23,884 bases of DNA from Flavobacteriaceae bacterium (GTDB lineage: Bacteria > Bacteroidota > Bacteroidia > Flavobacteriales > Flavobacteriaceae): NCBI GenBank assembly GCA_002693605.1, contig NZQO01000081.1, positions 1-23,884 of the forward strand, in the 5' to 3' direction. Below, piece by piece: positions 1 to 8,735 of the stretch (positions are counted from its first letter, which is position 1; each line of letters starts with the position of its first letter). A program made the translations under genes and the position numbers. Under the pieces are notes generated by a model that saw only the letters and a list, made by a program, of their open reading frames with translations, was not told where the DNA came from and ran no database searches.

Positions 1-1668
1 GACAACAAGTGGTGCTACAATATCGTGTACTATCCGCGACGTAAAAACGAGCTCACCTTTAAGGGCGATTTCTGGGTTAACGACACCACCTGGGCCATCA
101 AGGAAATAAACCTTCAGGCTAGCAAGAGCGCCAACATAAACTGGGTGCGCGAAATTTATATTGAACAGGAATTCGATGTGCTGAATGATTCCACCTTCCT
201 AATTACACGCGATTATTTCCTGAGCGATTTCAGTATTCGGAAGAAAGAGGAGGCGCGCGGTATCTACGGAAAACGCACCACCCTGTACGATAATTACGCC
301 TTTAATATTCCGAAGGGCGACAAGTTCTATAACCAACCGGTAGACCCGTACCAATATGACGTGTATAACCGCCCCGATAGTTATTGGCAGGAAAAGCGCA
401 TGGAAGACCTGGGTAAGGACGAGCGCGGAATTTATACCATGCTCGATACGCTCAAGACCGTTCCCCGCTTCAAAGCCCTGTATAACATTGGAGCTACTTT
501 GGCCACGGGGTACTACGAAGTGAACAATTTCGATATTGGACCCGTGTTCTCGGTCTTCGGCTTCAACGAGGCCGAAGGGCTTCGCGTGCGCCTTGGCGGG
601 CGTACCTACTTTGGCCAGAACGACCCATGGCGAATTGAGGTGTTTGGGGCCTATGGTTTCCGGGACGAGCGCTTTAAATATGGCATTTCCGGCAAGTGGC
701 TACTCGATACGCGCTCCCGTCTAACCATCTTCGCGGGAAATAGGCGCGACGTAGAGCAAACGGGGGCAAGCCTTACCAACAGCAACGATGTCCTGGGCCG
801 TAGCTTGGCGTCCTCATCGCTTATTTCGGTAGGTGCAAACGATAGGCTTACCCGAATAAATCTCGCCACCACCGGCTTTTCCATCGAGCCCCTTAAAAAT
901 TTCAACATTCGCCTAACCGGATCGTACCGCACGTTAGAGTCGGCTACCGATAGCTTTAGCCTAGATTATTTCGACGAGGACGGTTCAGTGCAAAGCACCA
1001 TCTCACAACCGGAGGTAGAGCTTGCCTTTACCTATACCCCCAACCGCGAGACCTCGGGCTACGGGGTCGAGCAAACCGTTATAAACGATGGCGATTATCC
1101 CATCTTATTCCTAGGCTATACCTACGGAATTGAGGACGTGATGGGGGGCGACTTCGAATATCGAAAATTGCAGGCACTATATACACAACCATGGATTATT
1201 GGCGGGGTGGGGCAACTGTACAGCACGGTAGAGGTAGGCAAGATATTCGACCCCGTGCCCTTGGCCCTCTTGAGCCCTGTGCCCGGCAACCAGACGTATT
1301 TCAGCCTCTACAATACCTTTGCGAACCTCGATTTCTATGAATTTGTGACCGACACCTACACAAGCGTGCACTTACAGCACAATTTTGGGGGGCGCATCTT
1401 CGGAAGGATTCCCGGCCTGCGCAATCTAGATTTAAGGGAAGTAGTGGGCTTCCGCGCGGTGTATGGCGATATTTCAGACGATAACAAAGCGTTGAACGCC
1501 TCCAGCATTCCCTACCAGGCGCCCGATGAGGTTTATTGGGAATGGAGCGTCGGCATTGGCAATATCTTCCGCATTTTCCGTATCGATTTCAACTTCCGCG
1601 GAAATTACCTTGACAACCCCGATGCCCGAGAATTTGGCGTTACCGGGATCTTCGGATTTTCGTTTTAG
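1..1668 (+). CDS. DUF5686 family outer-membrane beta-barrel protein (5' truncated)
   Basis: The reading frame is open from base 1 (DNKWCYNIVYYPRRKNEL) and ends in TAG at 1666-1668, so the window holds only the C-terminal 555 codons of a longer gene. A GTG at 25 lies in the middle of the conserved stretch and is not a credible start. What is visible matches the DUF5686 part of Bacteroidetes proteins that carry an N-terminal carboxypeptidase-regulatory-like domain (outside this window) followed by a DUF5686 region. The C-terminal two thirds are rich in alternating aromatic/polar strands typical of an outer-membrane beta barrel, ending in GVTGIFGFSF with a terminal Phe as barrel proteins often have. 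The precise role is unknown; surface transport or assembly is only inferred. No clear terminator follows. The next gene starts 166 bp downstream behind its own likely promoter. Confidence 0.88.
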   Translation, partial: DNKWCYNIVYYPRRKNELTFKGDFWVNDTTWAIKEINLQASKSANINWVREIYIEQEFDVLNDSTFLITRDYFLSDFSIRKKEEARGIYGKRTTLYDNYAFNIPKGDKFYNQPVDPYQYDVYNRPDSYWQEKRMEDLGKDERGIYTMLDTLKTVPRFKALYNIGATLATGYYEVNNFDIGPVFSVFGFNEAEGLRVRLGGRTYFGQNDPWRIEVFGAYGFRDERFKYGISGKWLLDTRSRLTIFAGNRRDVEQTGASLTNSNDVLGRSLASSSLISVGANDRLTRINLATTGFSIEPLKNFNIRLTGSYRTLESATDSFSLDYFDEDGSVQSTISQPEVELAFTYTPNRETSGYGVEQTVINDGDYPILFLGYTYGIEDVMGGDFEYRKLQALYTQPWIIGGVGQLYSTVEVGKIFDPVPLALLSPVPGNQTYFSLYNTFANLDFYEFVTDTYTSVHLQHNFGGRIFGRIPGLRNLDLREVVGFRAVYGDISDDNKALNASSIPYQAPDEVYWEWSVGIGNIFRIFRIDFNFRGNYLDNPDAREFGVTGIFGFSF

Positions 1669-1788
1669 AAGTTTCTGAAAAAATACTATTCAGAGTATGG
1701 ATTCGGTGAAATACAGTGCTAAAAGAAATGTATGAAAATTGAACTCGCGCCCCTACTCCTTATCCAATAGGTGCAAAATTAGCTGCTT

Positions 1789-1817
1789 TTGAAATTGATT
1801 TGTTTTTTGTATTTTCC
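1789..1817 (+). promoter_or_regulatory. possible promoter of the GreA/GreB-type gene
   Basis: TTG at 1789-1791, an 18-nt spacer and TATTTTCC at 1810-1817 resemble the Bacteroidetes TTG / TAnnTTTG arrangement. The last two bases of the -7 box do not match. It lies 17 bp before the ATG at 1835. This is a sequence match only. Confidence 0.35.
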
Positions 1818-1834
1818 TCAGTAAGTAAAAAATT

Positions 1835-2344
1835 ATGAGCAGAGGTTTCGTAAAAGAGGGCGACCAAGAGGAGCCGGTGGTTATTCCGCCCAGGGCAGCG
1901 TTGCCCCCGGGGGCAACCAATTATGTTACCCCCAATGGTTTAAGTCAGCTGCAGGAGGAAAAGGACTCCCTTCTGGCACAGCTAAAGGCGATGGACGGTA
2001 GCGATGAACGGGAATTGCGCCGGAAGCGCACCATGATCAATGGGAAACTGCAGGGGGTGAGTGAGCGCCTTGCCTCGGCCAGGGTGCTTCGGCCCGAAGA
2101 GCAGCCCCAGGATGAAGTTCGTTTCGGGGCCACCGTAGCCTATCGGGTAGCGCCCAATGCACAATCGGTTACGATAACTATTGTAGGCGTCGACGAGGCC
2201 GATGTGCAACAGCGCAAGATTGCCTTCGTGGCCCCGCTGGCCAAGGCATTGACCGGCGCAAAGGTAGGCGATACCGTCAAGTTCAAGTTGGGTGATGAGA
2301 CTCGAGATCTCGAAGTGCTTGATATTTCATATGCGAAATCCTAG
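1835..2344 (+). CDS. GreA/GreB family transcription elongation factor
   Basis: A 169-residue protein with the two-part Gre layout. Residues about 30-85 form an N-terminal helical hairpin (NYVTPNGLSQLQEEKDSLL through SERLASARVL). Residues about 95-167 form a C-terminal FKBP-like domain ending VGDTVKFKLGDETRDLEVLD. Gre factors enter the RNA polymerase secondary channel and stimulate cleavage of backtracked RNA; an acidic pair at the hairpin tip does this. Here the tip contains DGSDERE, so cleavage activity is plausible. A proline-rich N-terminal extension of about 28 residues (PPRAALPPG) precedes the coiled coil, as in a Bacteroidetes GreA/GreB-like subgroup I recall that is distinct from canonical GreA. 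The gene stands alone with its own likely promoter. The family call is firm; which polymerase state it acts on is not shown. Confidence 0.85.
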   Translation: MSRGFVKEGDQEEPVVIPPRAALPPGATNYVTPNGLSQLQEEKDSLLAQLKAMDGSDERELRRKRTMINGKLQGVSERLASARVLRPEEQPQDEVRFGATVAYRVAPNAQSVTITIVGVDEADVQQRKIAFVAPLAKALTGAKVGDTVKFKLGDETRDLEVLDISYAKS

Positions 2345-2404
2345 CCCATAACCCTCCCTATATCACCATTATCCCTGCACCCCAAGGCAGCTAATTTCAG
2401 TAGA

Positions 2405-2435
2405 TTGCCTTTTTCGCGAATTTTACGTATTTTAG
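2405..2435 (+). promoter_or_regulatory. likely promoter of the Cys/His-rich small protein gene
   Basis: TTG at 2405-2407, a 20-nt spacer and TATTTTAG at 2428-2435 match the Bacteroidetes TTG / TAnnTTTG pattern with one mismatch in the -7 box. It is 24 bp upstream of the ATG at 2460, and no competing promoter is seen between 2345 and 2459. Confidence 0.5.
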
Positions 2436-2459
2436 GGTCACTCTGTTAATACAAGTAAT

Positions 2460-2912
2460 ATGGAAACACCAGCCCGTCTAGAACACGCCATATCTAAGTT
2501 GTACAGGGCATTCCATGGCAATACCCTGCAACCCCAATGTTGCAACCACTGCGCCGTGGGCAATATCCTCGATAATACCGATGCGTGGCGCCATTTGACT
2601 GAAGGGCACGGCACCACCCGGTTAAGCTATGTGGGCATCGTGCACCAACGGCTGGGGCGCACCTTCCAGGGTTATACGCCCGCCCAGTTGCTGCAGGTAG
2701 AATCAATCTTTCTCTCGGCCTGCGGCTTTACAGCTTCTGGCACGCGTCTCTCCACACGCAATAAAATAAGCAAGGAGCGCCTTTTTCAGGGCCTCGTGGC
2801 CGTAGTAACATACTTGTGCGAGCTAGATGGCGTCCCGAATGTCATGGACTATTCCAAGCTTTTTGAGGTAGAGCACGAACAGCCTAAATATGCGTTGGAG
2901 GAGGTTGTCTAG
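2460..2912 (+). CDS. small Cys/His-rich conserved protein of unknown function
   Basis: A soluble 150-residue protein without signal peptide or membrane helix. The N-terminal half carries CCNHCAVGNI (Cys27, Cys28, His30, Cys31) and several more histidines (19, 45, 50, 62); Cys88 and Cys120 follow. The cluster suggests bound metal or redox-active cysteines, but no named fold is evident. I recall homologues in many Flavobacteriia databases labelled Na(+)-translocating NADH-quinone reductase subunit F. That name cannot be right: NqrF is about 400 residues with a membrane anchor, a 2Fe-2S domain and an FAD/NADH module, none of which is here. The gene is monocistronic between a Gre factor and ppa, with a likely promoter 24 bp upstream. 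It is a real gene by conservation and coding quality, function unknown. Confidence 0.8.
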   Translation: METPARLEHAISKLYRAFHGNTLQPQCCNHCAVGNILDNTDAWRHLTEGHGTTRLSYVGIVHQRLGRTFQGYTPAQLLQVESIFLSACGFTASGTRLSTRNKISKERLFQGLVAVVTYLCELDGVPNVMDYSKLFEVEHEQPKYALEEVV

Positions 2913-3073
2913 CACATCGGAAATGCATAAAATGCTCACGTGTTCTTCTGAAAACTTCACTTCTCTTATTCGACATTGTCCCAAAATCAGTCAATAGCTA
3001 AGCACACTTCCATTCAATTTTTAGCTTCACAAAAAAATAGTGCCGTAAACATTTCGTATCCCCTTGGTTTCAC

Positions 3074-3081
3074 TATCTTTG
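3074..3081 (+). promoter_or_regulatory. -7 promoter box of ppa
   Basis: TATCTTTG is a perfect TAnnTTTG box, followed by CACCC as is common at flavobacterial promoters. A good TTG -33 element at the usual distance is not evident. The box lies 50 bp before the ATG at 3132 and inside the open frame that runs from 2976, which argues that translation starts at 3132. Confidence 0.6.
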
Positions 3082-3131
3082 CACCCCCAAAAACAGCCCT
3101 GTCAGGGCCACAAGCAATAAAAGAAATTGAA

Positions 3132-3659
3132 ATGACAGCAGATAAAGTAAAGACCTTCGATGTGCTTATCGAAATCCCAAAGGGAAGCCGCAACAAGTAC
3201 GAATACGATTTCGAACTGAAGAAAATACGCTATGACCGTATGATCTTCTCTTCTATGATGTACCCCGCAGATTACGGCTTCGTGCCCGAAACCCTTGCGC
3301 TCGACGGCGATCCCCTCGACGTGCTCGTGTTGGTCACCGAGCCTACCTTTCCCGGTTGCGTTATCGAGGTAAAGCCAATAGGCGTCTTCCATATGGCCGA
3401 TGAAAAAGGACCCGATGAAAAGGTGATTTGCGTCCCCATCAGCGATCCTATAGCCAATGCTGTGGGCGACCTAAGCGAACTGAACCCCCACCTTATCAAG
3501 GAAATCGAGCATTTCTTCCAGGTGTACAAGGATCTCGAGGAGAAAAAGGTAGACGTTGGCGGTTGGGGCGACGTAAACGAGGCCAAGGATATCGTGGCCA
3601 AGTGCATCGACCGTTTCCGCGAAAGCGACATTCCGGTAAAGGACGTGAGTATCCGGTAA
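3132..3659 (+). CDS. ppa: family I inorganic pyrophosphatase (soluble)
   Basis: Hydrolyses cytoplasmic pyrophosphate to phosphate with Mg2+, pulling biosynthetic reactions forward. The 175-residue product from ATG 3132 has the family I length and signature: KYEYDFELKKI near the N terminus, MMYPADYGFVP, and DGDPLDVLVL (the Asp-rich metal-binding signature D-x-D-P-x-D). The frame is open back to 2976. The extra 52 residues are unlike the family, and a perfect TAnnTTTG promoter box (3074-3081) lies within them, so I place the start at 3132 (MTADKVKTFDV). The gene is closed by a terminator at 3686-3709. It lies directly upstream of the membrane pyrophosphatase gene, so the cell has both a dissipative and an energy-conserving way to use pyrophosphate. 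Confidence 0.95.
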   Translation: MTADKVKTFDVLIEIPKGSRNKYEYDFELKKIRYDRMIFSSMMYPADYGFVPETLALDGDPLDVLVLVTEPTFPGCVIEVKPIGVFHMADEKGPDEKVICVPISDPIANAVGDLSELNPHLIKEIEHFFQVYKDLEEKKVDVGGWGDVNEAKDIVAKCIDRFRESDIPVKDVSIR

Positions 3660-3685
3660 CACTTTAGCATTAATAATACGTATTA

Positions 3686-3709
3686 GGCGGCCCTTGGGTC
3701 GCCTTTTTT
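3686..3709 (+). terminator. rho-independent terminator after ppa
   Basis: GGCGGCCC (3686-3693) pairs with GGGTCGCC (3696-3703) through one G-U wobble, and six T follow at once. It lies 27 bp after the ppa stop. The rest of the 251-bp gap up to hppA holds no gene that I can see. Confidence 0.8.
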
Positions 3710-3874
3710 GTTGATAGCCACCTCCGCAACCGTCACGGGTATGCGGGCGGTAATTTTCATATAGCAATGGATTCAAGCCATCCACGGTGCCCCGCCAGGG
3801 CACTCGTAAGGCTCGGTCAATAGCTGCCTTGTGCCTTCCCGTGGTTTTACCTTTTTTCTTTTCAGCTATTTTGT

Positions 3875-3882
3875 TACTTTAG
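3875..3882 (+). promoter_or_regulatory. possible -7 box of hppA
   Basis: TACTTTAG followed by CACC resembles TAnnTTTG-CACC with one mismatch, 28 bp before the hppA ATG. No convincing TTG lies 17-23 nt upstream, so this is a weak call. Confidence 0.35.
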
Positions 3883-3910
3883 CACCGCTTTAACAAAATC
3901 TATATATAAA

Positions 3911-6343
3911 ATGGAAGAAAACATTATTTATGTACCTATAGGGCTGGCCATATTGGGCCTTTTATTTATGCTCGGGAAAATGCGTTGGGTGAAGAAACAA
4001 CCCGCCGGAAGTGAGCGTATGCAGTCCATCTCCAAAAGTATTAAGGAAGGCGCCCTCGCCTTCTTGACGGCCGAATACCGCCTCTTGGCAATCTTTGCCG
4101 TCATTGCCGCCGTATTGCTGTTCGTCATCTCCTGGGTGGTGCCCACCACGAGCTGGATGATCGTACCGGCTTTCTTTATCGGCGCGTTCTTCTCTGCCCT
4201 TGCGGGGAATATCGGGATGCGCATCGCTACCGATTCGAACGCACGTACGGCCGAAGCGGCCAAGACCAGCCTGCCACAGGCCCTGAAGGTTTCCTTCGGC
4301 GGCGGAACGGTAATGGGGCTGGGCGTAGCCGGCCTTGCCGTTTTGGGGCTCAGCTTGTTCTTCCTCTTTTTCCTCGGGCAGTTCGTCACCGAGGGAGGTA
4401 ACTTCTATGCCGATATGACCGTAGTACTCGAGGCCCTTGCAGGGTTCTCGCTCGGTGCCGAAAGTATTGCCCTCTTTGCCCGTGTGGGCGGCGGTATCTA
4501 TACTAAGGCCGCCGACGTAGGCGCTGACCTTGTGGGGAAGGTAGAGGCCGGAATCCCAGAGGACGACCCGCGTAACCCAGCGACCATCGCCGACAACGTG
4601 GGCGATAACGTGGGCGATGTGGCAGGTATGGGTGCCGACCTGTTCGGGAGCTACGTGGCAACCGTACTGGCCGCCATGGTGCTCGGAAATTACCTCATCC
4701 GCGATATGAGCGGCGACGCACAATATGTCGATGCCTTCGGAAATATGGGCCCCATCCTCCTGCCAATAGTAATTGCCGGGGTAGGTATCTTGGCCTCCAT
4801 TATTGGAACCTTTATGGTAAGCATTAAAAATAACGATGCCAAGGAGTCCCAAGTACAGAAGGCCCTCGATATGGGCAACTGGGCGGCCATTGTGTTAACT
4901 CTTATTGCCAGCTGGTTCCTAATCGAGTGGATGCTTCCCGAAACTATGACAATGAAGTTCTTCGGTGAGGGCACCAAGGAAATTGCAAGTATCAACGTGT
5001 TCTGGTCGGCCTGTATTGGCTTGGCGGGGGGCGCCTTGATCTCGTTCGTAACGGCCTACTATACCAGCTTGGGTAAGAAACCGGTTATGGATATCGTACA
5101 AAATTCGTCTACGGGCGCGGCCACCAATATCATTGCCGGTCTGGCCGTAGGGATGAAATCCACCTTCTGGAGCGTGCTCCTGTTCGCCGCGGCCATCTAC
5201 GGTTCGTATGAACTGGCGGGCTTCTACGGGGTGGCGCTCGCAGCCTCTGCCATGATGGCCACCACGGCCATGCAGTTGGCAATCGATGCCTTTGGCCCCA
5301 TTGCAGACAATGCCGGGGGTGTTGCCGAAATGAGCGAACTGGAACCCCACGTGCGCGAGCGTACCGATATCCTGGATTCCGTAGGAAACACGACCGCCGC
5401 GGTAGGAAAGGGCTTTGCCATTGCATCGGCAGCGTTAACTGCCCTGGCACTGTTCGCTGCCTATGTAACGTTCACGGGTATTGATGGGATCAATATTTTC
5501 CGTGCCGATGTGTTGGCAATGCTGTTCGTGGGCGCAATGATTCCCGTCGTCTTTTCGGCAATGGCCATGAAGAGTGTTGGAAAGGCAGCTATGAAAATGG
5601 TACAGGAAGTGCGCCGGCAGTTCCGTGAAATACCCGGTATCATGGAAGGCACCGGCACCCCTGAATACGGGAAATGTGTTGATATCTCCACGAAGGCCGC
5701 CCTACAGGAAATGATCCTGCCAGGCCTGCTTACCATCGTTACGCCCATCGTAATAGGACTCCTCTTTGGGGCCGAACCGTTGGGAGGCTACATGGCCGGT
5801 GTGTGTGTAAGCGGTGTAATGTGGGCTATCTTCCAGAACAATGCGGGGGGTGCCTGGGACAATGCCAAGAAATCGTTCGAGGCGGGCGTACTCATCAATG
5901 GTGAAATGACCTATAAAGGGAGCGATGCGCACAAGGCCGCCGTAACGGGCGACACCGTGGGCGATCCGTTTAAGGATACCTCGGGCCCTTCTATGAACAT
6001 CCTCATTAAGCTTACCTGCTTGGTGGGCTTGGTTATCGCCCCCATCTTGGGTGGCCATACCATGAAGGTCGATGCTACCCAAGTTTCTTCGGAAATGTAC
6101 TTTATCGATGAGGACGGAAACAAAACCGTGCTCAACGATGCACAGGCCAAGCAAATCGAAGAAGTCTCCAAGGAAATTGTGGTGTCTATGTCAACCGAGA
6201 ATGACGTTACCACTGCCGAGGTGACCATTACCACCACCATCGAAGGGAAAACCACTACCGAAACGAAATCCTTCAGCGGCACCGAGGCTGAGGTCAAGGC
6301 CAAAATCGAGCAGCTAAAAGATGCCAAGACCGCAAATCGGTAA
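3911..6343 (+). CDS. hppA: membrane-bound ion-translocating pyrophosphatase (K+-dependent type)
   Basis: Couples cytoplasmic pyrophosphate hydrolysis to pumping of H+ or Na+ across the inner membrane. The 810-residue protein is mostly membrane helices up to about residue 717. It has the substrate/Mg site [11 protein letters not shown] at 203-213, [19 protein letters not shown] at 218-236 and the later Asp/Lys-rich loop [36 protein letters not shown] (492-501) has Ala496 and Gly499 where K+-independent enzymes have Lys and Thr, which by family knowledge marks the K+-dependent class. Whether H+, Na+ or both are moved cannot be settled by eye. A hydrophilic tail of about 93 residues (718-810) follows the last membrane helix and is not part of the core enzyme. 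The gene is single, with a terminator at 6391-6420. Confidence 0.95.
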   Translation: MEENIIYVPIGLAILGLLFMLGKMRWVKKQPAGSERMQSISKSIKEGALAFLTAEYRLLAIFAVIAAVLLFVISWVVPTTSWMIVPAFFIGAFFSALAGNIGMRIATDSNARTAEAAKTSLPQALKVSFGGGTVMGLGVAGLAVLGLSLFFLFFLGQFVTEGGNFYADMTVVLEALAGFSLGAESIALFARVGGGIYTKAADVGADLVGKVEAGIPEDDPRNPATIADNVGDNVGDVAGMGADLFGSYVATVLAAMVLGNYLIRDMSGDAQYVDAFGNMGPILLPIVIAGVGILASIIGTFMVSIKNNDAKESQVQKALDMGNWAAIVLTLIASWFLIEWMLPETMTMKFFGEGTKEIASINVFWSACIGLAGGALISFVTAYYTSLGKKPVMDIVQNSSTGAATNIIAGLAVGMKSTFWSVLLFAAAIYGSYELAGFYGVALAASAMMATTAMQLAIDAFGPIADNAGGVAEMSELEPHVRERTDILDSVGNTTAAVGKGFAIASAALTALALFAAYVTFTGIDGINIFRADVLAMLFVGAMIPVVFSAMAMKSVGKAAMKMVQEVRRQFREIPGIMEGTGTPEYGKCVDISTKAALQEMILPGLLTIVTPIVIGLLFGAEPLGGYMAGVCVSGVMWAIFQNNAGGAWDNAKKSFEAGVLINGEMTYKGSDAHKAAVTGDTVGDPFKDTSGPSMNILIKLTCLVGLVIAPILGGHTMKVDATQVSSEMYFIDEDGNKTVLNDAQAKQIEEVSKEIVVSMSTENDVTTAEVTITTTIEGKTTTETKSFSGTEAEVKAKIEQLKDAKTANR

Positions 6344-6390
6344 GTAGCGGGCAGTGCCCGTATGGCTCTTAAAAAGTTAAAATACCTATA

Positions 6391-6420
6391 AAACCCCGAA
6401 ATAAGCTCGGGGTTTTTTTA
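6391..6420 (+). terminator. rho-independent terminator after hppA
   Basis: AAACCCCGA (6391-6399) pairs with TCGGGGTTT (6407-6415) around a 7-nt loop, and the T tract runs to 6419. It lies 48 bp after the hppA stop and just before the next gene. Confidence 0.88.
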
Positions 6421-6443
6421 TGGATTGTAGTATCTTTCTGTTG

Positions 6444-7709
6444 ATGGAATACAACGACCTAATTACGCTGGGCATTGCAATAGGCTTAGGGATGTTAGTA
6501 GGCATTCAGCGCCAGCGTTCTGACAACAAGATGGCGGGTGTGCGTACCTTTACGCTAATCGCTATCCTAGGCGTGGTAAGTGGTTTCCTTACACGCGAGT
6601 ACGACAATCCTTTCATCTTTCCCACCTTCGGAATTAGCATAACGGCCCTTCTAATCCTTGCCAATATGATCAAGGTAAAGCGTCTCGACCAAACTGATGT
6701 GGGTCAGACTACCGAGGTGGCCGCACTTCTTATGTTCGCCATTGGGGGCTACCTCGTACTGGGCGATCAGGTGATTGCCGTGGTGGTTGGTGGGGTGATG
6801 GCCATTTTGTTGTACGTTAAGGAAAAACTGCACGATTTTATAGAGAACCTAAAGGATAAGGACCTAGCGGCCATTATGACCTTTGCGGGAATCTCCCTGG
6901 TAGTGCTGCCCATTTTACCCGATCGCACCTACGGCCCCCTAGATGTTATAAACCCTAGGAATATCTGGTTGATGGTGACCCTCATCGTGGGTATTAGTGT
7001 TATTGGCTATTTCATCTATAAATATGTGGGCAAGAACGTGGGTATTATCTCGAATGGGGTGCTGGGCGGAATGATTAGCAGTACCGCCACCACGGTAAGC
7101 TATGCCCGAAAGACGGCCAATGCCAAGAACATCCATAAAATGGCAGCCTTTGTAATTACGGCGGCATCGGCAATTGCCCTGGCCCGGGTATTGGTAGAGG
7201 TGGGGGTAATCATTCCCGAAAAACTTCCGCAGATCATGCTGCCCATTCTTGCCGAGTTTATTTTGATGGTGGCACTCTGCGGCGTGCTGTTCTATCTCAT
7301 CAGCACCGATGGGAAGGACGAGGAAATGCCGGAGCCCGACAACCCGGCACAGTTTAAAAGTGCCCTCATATTTGGCTTGCTGTATGGACTTATCTTACTT
7401 GCCGTAGCGTTCACTAAACAGGAATTTGGGAACGATGCCCTTTATATCGTGGCAATCATTAGCGGCCTCACCGATGTGGACGCCATAACCCTCTCCTTGT
7501 CGCAAACCATGAAAGGCGGCGGTCTTCCTACCGAGACCGGTTGGCGACTAATATTACTGGCGTCGCTGTCCAATTTGCTTTTTAAGGGCATCATGGCCGC
7601 GGTGCTGGGGACCAAGCAACTTATTAAATGGATTGCCATTACCTTCGGTATTTCCATTGTCACCGGATTGTTAATTATGTGGCTGTGGCCCGAAGGATGG
7701 CACTTTTAG
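6444..7709 (+). CDS. MgtC/SapB-DUF4010 family membrane protein
   Basis: A polytopic membrane protein of about 421 residues. The N-terminal part (MEYNDLITLGIAIGLGMLVG, then QRQRSDNKMAGVRTFTLIAI) has the MgtC/SapB pattern of two helices with a basic loop and AGxRTF. The C-terminal part (about residues 180-420) fits DUF4010, with runs such as GGMISSTATTVSYARK and ISGLTDVDAITLSLSQ. Function is not established for the fused family; magnesium or ion homeostasis is often guessed from MgtC but the sequence does not prove it. An ATG also exists at 6420, but it lies on the T tract of the hppA terminator and adds eight residues unlike the family, so 6444 is preferred. The App1-type gene follows after 1 bp, indicating one transcript. 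Confidence 0.8.
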   Translation: MEYNDLITLGIAIGLGMLVGIQRQRSDNKMAGVRTFTLIAILGVVSGFLTREYDNPFIFPTFGISITALLILANMIKVKRLDQTDVGQTTEVAALLMFAIGGYLVLGDQVIAVVVGGVMAILLYVKEKLHDFIENLKDKDLAAIMTFAGISLVVLPILPDRTYGPLDVINPRNIWLMVTLIVGISVIGYFIYKYVGKNVGIISNGVLGGMISSTATTVSYARKTANAKNIHKMAAFVITAASAIALARVLVEVGVIIPEKLPQIMLPILAEFILMVALCGVLFYLISTDGKDEEMPEPDNPAQFKSALIFGLLYGLILLAVAFTKQEFGNDALYIVAIISGLTDVDAITLSLSQTMKGGGLPTETGWRLILLASLSNLLFKGIMAAVLGTKQLIKWIAITFGISIVTGLLIMWLWPEGWHF

Positions 7710-7710
7710 T

Positions 7711-8733
7711 ATGGGACTATTCACGAACGACCCCCTTCAAATTATCTGTTTCCAAAGCTATGGAACCCACGAGCACTTCTACTGCCGCGGAAGGGCCCTG
7801 GAAGACGAGAATATAGACCTTTCCAGAAAAGGGTTGGGAGCCTTGCTTAAAAATACCTGGAAACGCTTCGAAACAGATGAAATACCCCACGCCAAATTGA
7901 AGATTACGCTGCCCGATGAGCGCGTGCTGTACGCACGCTCGAACGCCGAGGGCTACTTCAAGATGGAAGAAATGGTAGACAATCTGGATGGGCTTACCAA
8001 TTCAGAAGGCTGGCTTCCCTACGAGATTAGCTATGCAACCGATTTCCCGGGCAAGGTTATCCAACAGCAAAATAGATTTCCGGGCGAGATGCTAATCCCT
8101 TCGCGAAGCGCAGCGTTTGGCGTAATTAGCGATATTGACGACACTATTATCCATACCGGGGTGGCGTCTACCCTAAAATGGCGGCTCATTTTCAACACGT
8201 TCTTGAAAACTGCCGAGAGCCGGAGTCCGCTGGAGGGCGCTTCCGAATTTTACCATATGCTCCATCGTGGCCACAGCGGTACCGAGGCCAACCCTTTGTT
8301 CTACGTAAGCAATAGTCCCTGGAACCTGTACCGCTACCTGGAACACTTTCTGAAGGTGCACCAATTTCCGAAGGGGCCCATATTATTGCGCGATTTCCGT
8401 ACCATGTTCGACCGTACGCCCAAGCCCGAGAAACCGCATAAGCAGCACGAAATTAGAAATATCCTGAAAACCTACCCGCACTTGAACTTTATCCTGATTG
8501 GGGATGCCGGAGAGCACGATGCCGATATTTACATGGAAGTGGCGGAGGAGTATCCAGGGCGCATTAAGGCCATTTACCTGCGTAGCGTAAAACATAAAAA
8601 GAAACGTATTCGAATCGAGGGGCTTTTCAATGAATTTAAGACCGTACCCGCCCTATTCGTAGATTCTAGCAAGGAAGCCATAGAGCACGCCGAACGCAGC
8701 GGTTTCATAGCCCCGGGAAGTTCCGTTCAATAG
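7711..8733 (+). CDS. App1-type phosphatase, DUF2183 (phosphatidate phosphatase-like)
   Basis: A 340-residue protein with a HAD-like phosphatase core of the App1/DUF2183 family. DIDDTIIHTG at 141-150 supplies the DxDxT nucleophile loop (Asp141, Asp143), VSNSPWN at 199-205 is motif II, and GDAGEHDADIY at 264-274 is the distal acidic motif. Yeast App1 dephosphorylates phosphatidate; the bacterial substrates are generally untested, so the lipid role is inference from family. Residues 1-135 form an N-terminal beta-rich region found with this family. There is no signal peptide, so it is probably cytoplasmic or membrane-associated. It starts 1 bp after the MgtC-DUF4010 gene (same transcript) and ends 2 bp from the convergent ppk1 stop. 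Confidence 0.85.
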   Translation: MGLFTNDPLQIICFQSYGTHEHFYCRGRALEDENIDLSRKGLGALLKNTWKRFETDEIPHAKLKITLPDERVLYARSNAEGYFKMEEMVDNLDGLTNSEGWLPYEISYATDFPGKVIQQQNRFPGEMLIPSRSAAFGVISDIDDTIIHTGVASTLKWRLIFNTFLKTAESRSPLEGASEFYHMLHRGHSGTEANPLFYVSNSPWNLYRYLEHFLKVHQFPKGPILLRDFRTMFDRTPKPEKPHKQHEIRNILKTYPHLNFILIGDAGEHDADIYMEVAEEYPGRIKAIYLRSVKHKKKRIRIEGLFNEFKTVPALFVDSSKEAIEHAERSGFIAPGSSVQ

Positions 8734-8735
8734 GG

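Noticed and set aside
1690..1710. Hairpin after the DUF5686 gene as a terminator
   Set aside because: ATACT/AGTAT is too short and A+T-rich and lacks a T tract.
2976..3131. N-terminal extension of inorganic pyrophosphatase from ATG 2976
   Set aside because: The 52 residues are unlike family I enzymes, and a perfect TAnnTTTG promoter box lies within them; the normal start is ATG 3132.
3962..4852. 296-codon open frame on the minus strand across hppA
   Set aside because: It lies wholly antisense to a clear membrane pyrophosphatase, has no recognisable protein pattern, and is explained by the GC-rich third positions of hppA codons.
6420..6443. Upstream ATG for the MgtC/SapB-DUF4010 gene
   Set aside because: It overlaps the T tract of the hppA terminator and adds residues not seen at the start of this family; ATG 6444 fits better.
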